From contig JAOQAI010000003.1 of NCBI GenBank assembly GCA_025963645.1, forward strand, positions 1 through 64,000: a stretch of 64,000 nucleotides of DNA. The letters are read 5' to 3'. The notes beneath the pieces are model-generated. The model had not been told where the DNA came from. It saw only the letters and a program-made list of their open reading frames with translations, and did no database searches. This DNA comes from Flaviaestuariibacter sp. (GTDB taxonomy: Bacteria > Bacteroidota > Bacteroidia > Chitinophagales > Chitinophagaceae). The position numbers and the translations under genes were made by a program. This document shows, one piece after another, positions 60,990 through 64,000 of this stretch (the stretch's first letter is position 1; each line of letters opens with the position of its first letter).

Positions 60990-61625
60990 ATGAAAACCAA
61001 AGCAATAATCACTTTACTGTTTTCTTTAGCTTACCTGGTAGGTGCGGGGCAATACCAAAGCGATTCCAGCGTGAACGTAGTAGCACTAAAAGAAGTGATA
61101 GTTTCTGATAAACCACAAAGCAAACGACTCAGGCATTTTAAAATACAAGGGCACCCCAGTTACAGAAGCTTTCGGAAGGGAGATAAATACATCAACCTGG
61201 TATCGGGATACCCCAAAGGCAAGCTAAGCTATATCGAGTTCTTTTTCAATACCGGAATGCCAAACCTGCTAAAGAAGAAACTGGATATTGACTATCAGGA
61301 TGTAGATATTCAGCTATTGCTTTTTGAAGTAGCTGCAGGCAACAAGATCGGCAGATCATTGCTTCCCAAAGAAGTGATACTTACAGTAGGGAAGGACCAT
61401 AACGGTGCCTTCCGAATCCCCTTGGGCTATTTAAATATCCGGCAGGAACAGCTTTTTATAGGATTTGCCGTTGTCAGCGAAACCTCTAAAACCAAAGCAA
61501 ATATTTACGTAAGGATGAATGAGATAAAGGGCACTGTCGGCTACCAATGGAGTTCTTTTTTTGCCGACTGGAAGCCAATTTATGACAACGACATCTTTAA
61601 GCTTAAGATAGCAATAGAAGATTAG
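60990..61625 (+). CDS. exported hypothetical protein
   Basis: A 211-residue protein with a signal peptide (MKTKAIITLLFSLAYLVGAG) and a beta-rich body. Residues ~27-36 (VVALKEVIVS) recall the plug-like strand that precedes carrier domains in TonB-linked proteins, but no barrel or plug domain follows. Aromatic and basic residues (RHFKIQGHPSYRSFRKGDKY) are enriched around residue 45-65. Function unknown. Confidence 0.7.
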   Translation: MKTKAIITLLFSLAYLVGAGQYQSDSSVNVVALKEVIVSDKPQSKRLRHFKIQGHPSYRSFRKGDKYINLVSGYPKGKLSYIEFFFNTGMPNLLKKKLDIDYQDVDIQLLLFEVAAGNKIGRSLLPKEVILTVGKDHNGAFRIPLGYLNIRQEQLFIGFAVVSETSKTKANIYVRMNEIKGTVGYQWSSFFADWKPIYDNDIFKLKIAIED

Positions 61626-61728
61626 AATCTTTCTATCCTCAGCCGACGGTCATCCTTCCGGGGATCTTTGGGTGGCAACGTAAAGACGCTTGCAATCTGT
61701 TTCAGGTGTATCTTTCCTTTGATATCAC

Positions 61729-62136
61729 ATGAGCAATCAGAATAAAGCAAAGCCAATAATTACGTACTTACTTTTATATGGCTTGTGTATTGTCGGTTTT
61801 ACTGTATACTATTCAGAATATTTCACTGACTTTACTAGGTATAAAGGTGATGAATACATTTACTACTTTGGCTTTATAATCCCTATAACTTATTTGCTTT
61901 TCTTCTTGATCCATTTTGCATTGGCAAAAATTAATATTGCAAATACCTTATTTGCCCCAATACTCCTCCTATTTCTAGGAATAGCTATTGGATTAATGGT
62001 AGTATTATCATTACCTATTGAAGGGACGACTAAAGAAGCATTTTATGTACATAGTAGTATACATATTGTATTAACCTACTTCTTTGTGCGGTTTCTCTGG
62101 AGAAAGCATTTTAGTTCTTTTCCGGTAAGAAACTAA
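61729..62136 (+). CDS. four-helix membrane protein, 135 residues
   Basis: A 135-residue protein with four predicted helices (~10-30, ~45-68, ~72-95 and ~105-125). No motif recognised. The gene is AT-rich compared with its neighbours. It is followed after 21 bases by another small membrane-protein gene in the same direction. Confidence 0.65.
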   Translation: MSNQNKAKPIITYLLLYGLCIVGFTVYYSEYFTDFTRYKGDEYIYYFGFIIPITYLLFFLIHFALAKINIANTLFAPILLLFLGIAIGLMVVLSLPIEGTTKEAFYVHSSIHIVLTYFFVRFLWRKHFSSFPVRN

Positions 62137-62157
62137 GTATCCTTCTCAAGCCACTAA

Positions 62158-62364
62158 ATGAAACGCCTTCTAAATATTGCTTTAATCATTTTAGCCCTAT
62201 TAATCCTTGCCACCCTACTTTTCTGGGCAATGGCACTTGGAAGCGGGCATACGTTACCGAAAGCAACAACCAATACACTTTTGATCAACCTCCTTGTATT
62301 AGTTTCTTTGTGTGGGATTGTAATAGGAATTAAGAAGTATCTTGGTAAAGCAAAACGCCGTTAA
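62158..62364 (+). CDS. two-helix membrane protein, 68 residues
   Basis: A 68-residue protein with two predicted helices (~6-26 and ~40-58) and a basic end (KKYLGKAKRR). No family recognised. It lies in the same direction as the preceding four-helix protein and ends 56 bases before a long direct repeat. Confidence 0.65.
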   Translation: MKRLLNIALIILALLILATLLFWAMALGSGHTLPKATTNTLLINLLVLVSLCGIVIGIKKYLGKAKRR

Positions 62365-62420
62365 CCTTCTTACATCTTAAGCCCAGAACTCCACTCTTCA
62401 ACAAAAAAGCCACCAAACTT

Positions 62421-62565
62421 GCAGGAAATCCTTGCAACGCACCATCATGTTTTCTAGAAAAGGAGAAACGACTTATCCTCCCTGCCAAACCCTTTCCTGC
62501 ACCACCACTCACAGATACCCTCAGGTATGACCAGATGAGGCGAAAAAGTAAAAAAAATCTCTTCG
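62421..62565 (+). repeat. 145-base direct repeat, left copy
   Basis: About 85% identical by eye to 63364-63509. It begins GCA...CCTTGCAACGCACCATC and has a central TTTTCTAGAAAA palindrome, a CCCTGCCAAACCC block and a GACCAGATGAGG block, ending in a purine-rich run. The copies bracket the MntA/HepT pair. Bases 62566-62666 hold nothing that I can support. Confidence 0.85.
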
Positions 62566-62666
62566 TTCCCAGCCGAGTTACCCGCCACCACGCCACTGTA
62601 CCTCAAACCATCTTTAGCGGGAACTCGGCGGCATATAAACCCGCAAACCCTTCCAAACCCTAATTG

Positions 62667-62674
62667 TATATTTG
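62667..62674 (+). promoter_or_regulatory. -7 element placed for a leaderless mntA mRNA
   Basis: TATATTTG matches TAnnTTTG and ends four bases before the ATG at 62679, predicting transcription from the start codon or next to it. Confidence 0.5.
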
Positions 62675-62678
62675 AGCT

Positions 62679-62969
62679 ATGGAACCACTGGGAGAAATTA
62701 AAAAGATCCTACAGCAGCTCAAGCCCGAGCTGGCGCAAAGGTTCCATGTGCAAACCATCGGGCTGTTCGGCTCCGTGGTACGGGCTGATTTCTCACCGTC
62801 CAGCGATATTGACATTATCGTGGACTTTAACCAGCCGGTAGGAATCGAATTTGTAGATCTGGCCAATTACATGGAGCAGCGGCTTCAAAAGAAAGTGGAT
62901 CTCGTATCCCGGCAGGGTGTCAAGGACAAATATTTCAAAGCCATCGAGCGGGAGATTGTTTATGTCTAA
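62679..62969 (+). CDS. mntA: MntA-type minimal nucleotidyltransferase antitoxin
   Basis: A 96-residue minimal nucleotidyltransferase. It has the GS motif (Gly31-Ser32 in LFGSVVR) and the metal-binding DxD (Asp43, Asp45) with a third Asp (Asp49) later, so the active site is complete. In MntA/HepT systems this antitoxin AMPylates a Tyr of the partner toxin and silences it. The end overlaps the hepT start by eight bases. Promoter placement suggests a leaderless mRNA. It lies between two direct repeats. Confidence 0.92.
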   Translation: MEPLGEIKKILQQLKPELAQRFHVQTIGLFGSVVRADFSPSSDIDIIVDFNQPVGIEFVDLANYMEQRLQKKVDLVSRQGVKDKYFKAIEREIVYV

Positions 62970-63312
62970 GAGAGAACCGAAGCTCCTGATCGGCGACATC
63001 CTGGAAAGTGCCGGGAAAATACTGGATTACACCAAAGGACTTTCATTTGAAGACTTCACCAGGGACGGCAAAACCATAGATGCCGTTATCCGCAATTTCG
63101 AGATCATTGGAGAAGCCGCTAACCGTCTTCCTGATGCTTTCAAAGATAAGTTTCCGCACATAGATTGGCAGCGGATCAGGGGATTTCGCAACCGCATCGT
63201 TCACGACTACTTTGGCATTGACCATTCCATTGTTTGGATGATCAAAGAAAGTTTCTTGCCTGCCATGATCGCTGAACTTACCCCGCTTTCCGATGATGAC
63301 CAGGTGCCTTGA
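62962..63312 (+). CDS. hepT: HepT-type HEPN toxin (DUF86)
   Basis: A 116-residue all-helical HEPN protein of the DUF86 group. The ribonuclease motif RX4HXY is complete: Arg76, His81 and Tyr83 in RNRIVHDYF. In characterised systems the toxin cuts RNA, often tRNA, and its motif Tyr is the AMPylation target of MntA. The start at 62962 overlaps the mntA stop by eight bases; an in-frame ATG at 62917 would overlap mntA more than needed. Other regions match the family (EAANRLPDAFKDKFPHIDW, ~52-70). Confidence 0.92.
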   Translation: MSKREPKLLIGDILESAGKILDYTKGLSFEDFTRDGKTIDAVIRNFEIIGEAANRLPDAFKDKFPHIDWQRIRGFRNRIVHDYFGIDHSIVWMIKESFLPAMIAELTPLSDDDQVP

Positions 63313-63363
63313 GTGATGGTATTTAAGGCCCCAAACCTGTAATACAGATTGCTTGTCATCCCC

Positions 63364-63509
63364 GCAAGGATCTTTGCACCGCACCATCATGTTTTCTAGA
63401 AAAAGAGAAACGCCTTTCCCCTCCCTGCCAAACCCTTTCCTGCACCACTACTCACAGACACTCGCAGGTATGACCAGATGAGGGGGAAAAAGCAAAAAAA
63501 ATCTCCCCG
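63364..63509 (+). repeat. 145-base direct repeat, right copy
   Basis: Second copy of the repeat at 62421-62565, in the same direction, ~940 bases away, again with TTTTCTAGAAAA and the GACCAGATGAGG block. It ends 56 bases before the next gene. The stretch 63313-63565 contains no gene. Confidence 0.85.
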
Positions 63510-63565
63510 AAAATTTCTTCTTTTTTCCGTGAGGTTTTATATTAGCATTACCAAATTAACATACC

Positions 63566-64000
63566 ATGTCACGAATCATCCAACCTGTGGCAGTAGACGC
63601 TGCCCTCCAGCTCCTCACCGAAGTTCGCACCCGCAACACGGCTCTTGGCACCGAGTCGCCCATCAAACTGCTGCTGACACAGCACAACATTGACCTCGAC
63701 ATTGATGCCGACCGTATTAAAGAAGCCCAGGTGCACGACCAGGCCGCTACTGCCTTGCGCAGCCAGAGCGAGAACTACACCGCCCTGCGCAACCTGAAGA
63801 GCGAGCCCGCCCTGAAGACCGTAAGCAGCATGGGGCAGGTGCTCAAAACCTTTTACAAGCCCTCTTTTACCGAGGTGGCGCTCTGGGGCATCGACATTAC
63901 CGCCACCGGCAAGATCACCTATCCCGCCTCTGCGGTGGAGCAGCGGACGCTTGCCCTCAACCTCTGGGCTAAGAACGCCACCTATCCCGCCGGCGCCTCG
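63566..64000 (+). CDS. partial hypothetical protein, cut by the window end
   Basis: ATG at 63566 opens a frame that runs to the last base (145 codons seen). It begins MSRIIQPVAVDAALQLLTEV and is soluble: an N-terminal helical part (~10-85) and a beta-rich part with ALWGIDITATGKITYPAS (~105-122). No signal peptide, no family recognised. The codons are strongly C/G-ending, unlike the AT-richer genes just before, and similar in look to the frameshifted lipase-like gene. This may mark foreign origin or high expression; only visual impression. Confidence 0.75.
   Translation, partial: MSRIIQPVAVDAALQLLTEVRTRNTALGTESPIKLLLTQHNIDLDIDADRIKEAQVHDQAATALRSQSENYTALRNLKSEPALKTVSSMGQVLKTFYKPSFTEVALWGIDITATGKITYPASAVEQRTLALNLWAKNATYPAGAS

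Noticed and set aside
62330-62596. Minus-strand 88-codon frame across the left direct repeat
   Set aside because: The repeat translates differently in the right copy, where the frame is interrupted; not a conserved protein.
1-64000. CRISPR arrays, transposase or integrase genes, rRNA genes
   Set aside because: No regularly spaced repeats with unique spacers, and no product with transposase, integrase or Cas motifs; no rRNA-like stretches were seen.

Overview
The window reads as chromosomal DNA of a Bacteroidota bacterium, most likely of the Chitinophagaceae or a close relative (inference from gene families and gene order). The signs are type IX secretion (T9SS) sorting domains, the lipoprotein form of TamA (TamL) next to TamB, the run bamD - rpoZ - coaBC - DUF4835 - DUF4296, two-component propeller and LytTR signalling proteins, DUF4254 beside a family 9 glycosyltransferase, promoters of the Bacteroidetes type (TTTG about 19 bases before TAnnTTTG), and a near absence of Shine-Dalgarno sequences except for one very strong one before rpsR. 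No rRNA operon, insertion sequence, prophage or CRISPR array was seen. There is one tRNA gene (anticodon CAT).

Layout. 0.2-1.5 kb: ribosomal operon rpsF-rpsR-rplI on the minus strand. 1.6-5.7 kb: a very large secreted protein with an endonuclease/exonuclease/phosphatase domain, Ig-like domains and a T9SS tail. 5.9-8.6 kb: recJ coupled to a long-chain polyprenyl diphosphate synthase gene. 8.8-14.3 kb: an OmpA-like outer-membrane protein, then the bamD-rpoZ-coaBC-DUF4835-DUF4296 group. 14.3-15.7 kb: two-subunit 3-oxoacid CoA-transferase. 15.8-16.0 kb: a 55-residue gene. 16.0-23.4 kb: tamL-tamB. 23.5-26.0 kb: a TlpA-like thioredoxin, a cytochrome c and a hemerythrin-like protein. 26.3-32.3 kb: a four-gene signalling cluster (a propeller sensor with a degenerate kinase, a LytTR regulator, two LytS-type kinases). 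32.6-35.1 kb: a small orphan, an aminotransferase and an SRPBCC protein.

35.2-40.6 kb: tRNA-Met(CAT), a very stable hairpin and a noncoding stretch with decayed repeats, then a small accessory segment with a lipoprotein and a secreted lipase-like gene split by a one-base frameshift, closed by another copy of the same repeat. 40.7-46.8 kb: two DUF1573 proteins, a fused E1 alpha/beta 2-oxoacid dehydrogenase, PhzF, two small membrane proteins, a DCC-family protein and YebC. 46.9-52.4 kb: transport genes (APC permease, DAACS symporter, DedA, MFS). 52.4-56.7 kb: DUF4254, a heptosyltransferase-like GT9, MgtC and Uup (ABC-F).

56.7-64.0 kb is a patchwork rich in repeats. A diacylglycerol kinase gene and a divergent App1-type phosphatidate phosphatase gene, which catalyse opposite reactions, are bracketed by inverted copies of a C5TTTAG5 repeat, and these copies supply the last codons and stop of both genes. 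An MntA/HepT (nucleotidyltransferase/HEPN) toxin-antitoxin pair lies between two direct copies of a ~145-base repeat. The last gene runs off the window. The best candidates for a second look are the Shine-Dalgarno before rpsR, the repeat-bracketed lipid enzyme pair, the repeat-bracketed MntA/HepT pair, the frameshifted gene beside the tRNA, the degenerate propeller kinase, and a set of genes whose promoter placement predicts leaderless mRNAs.
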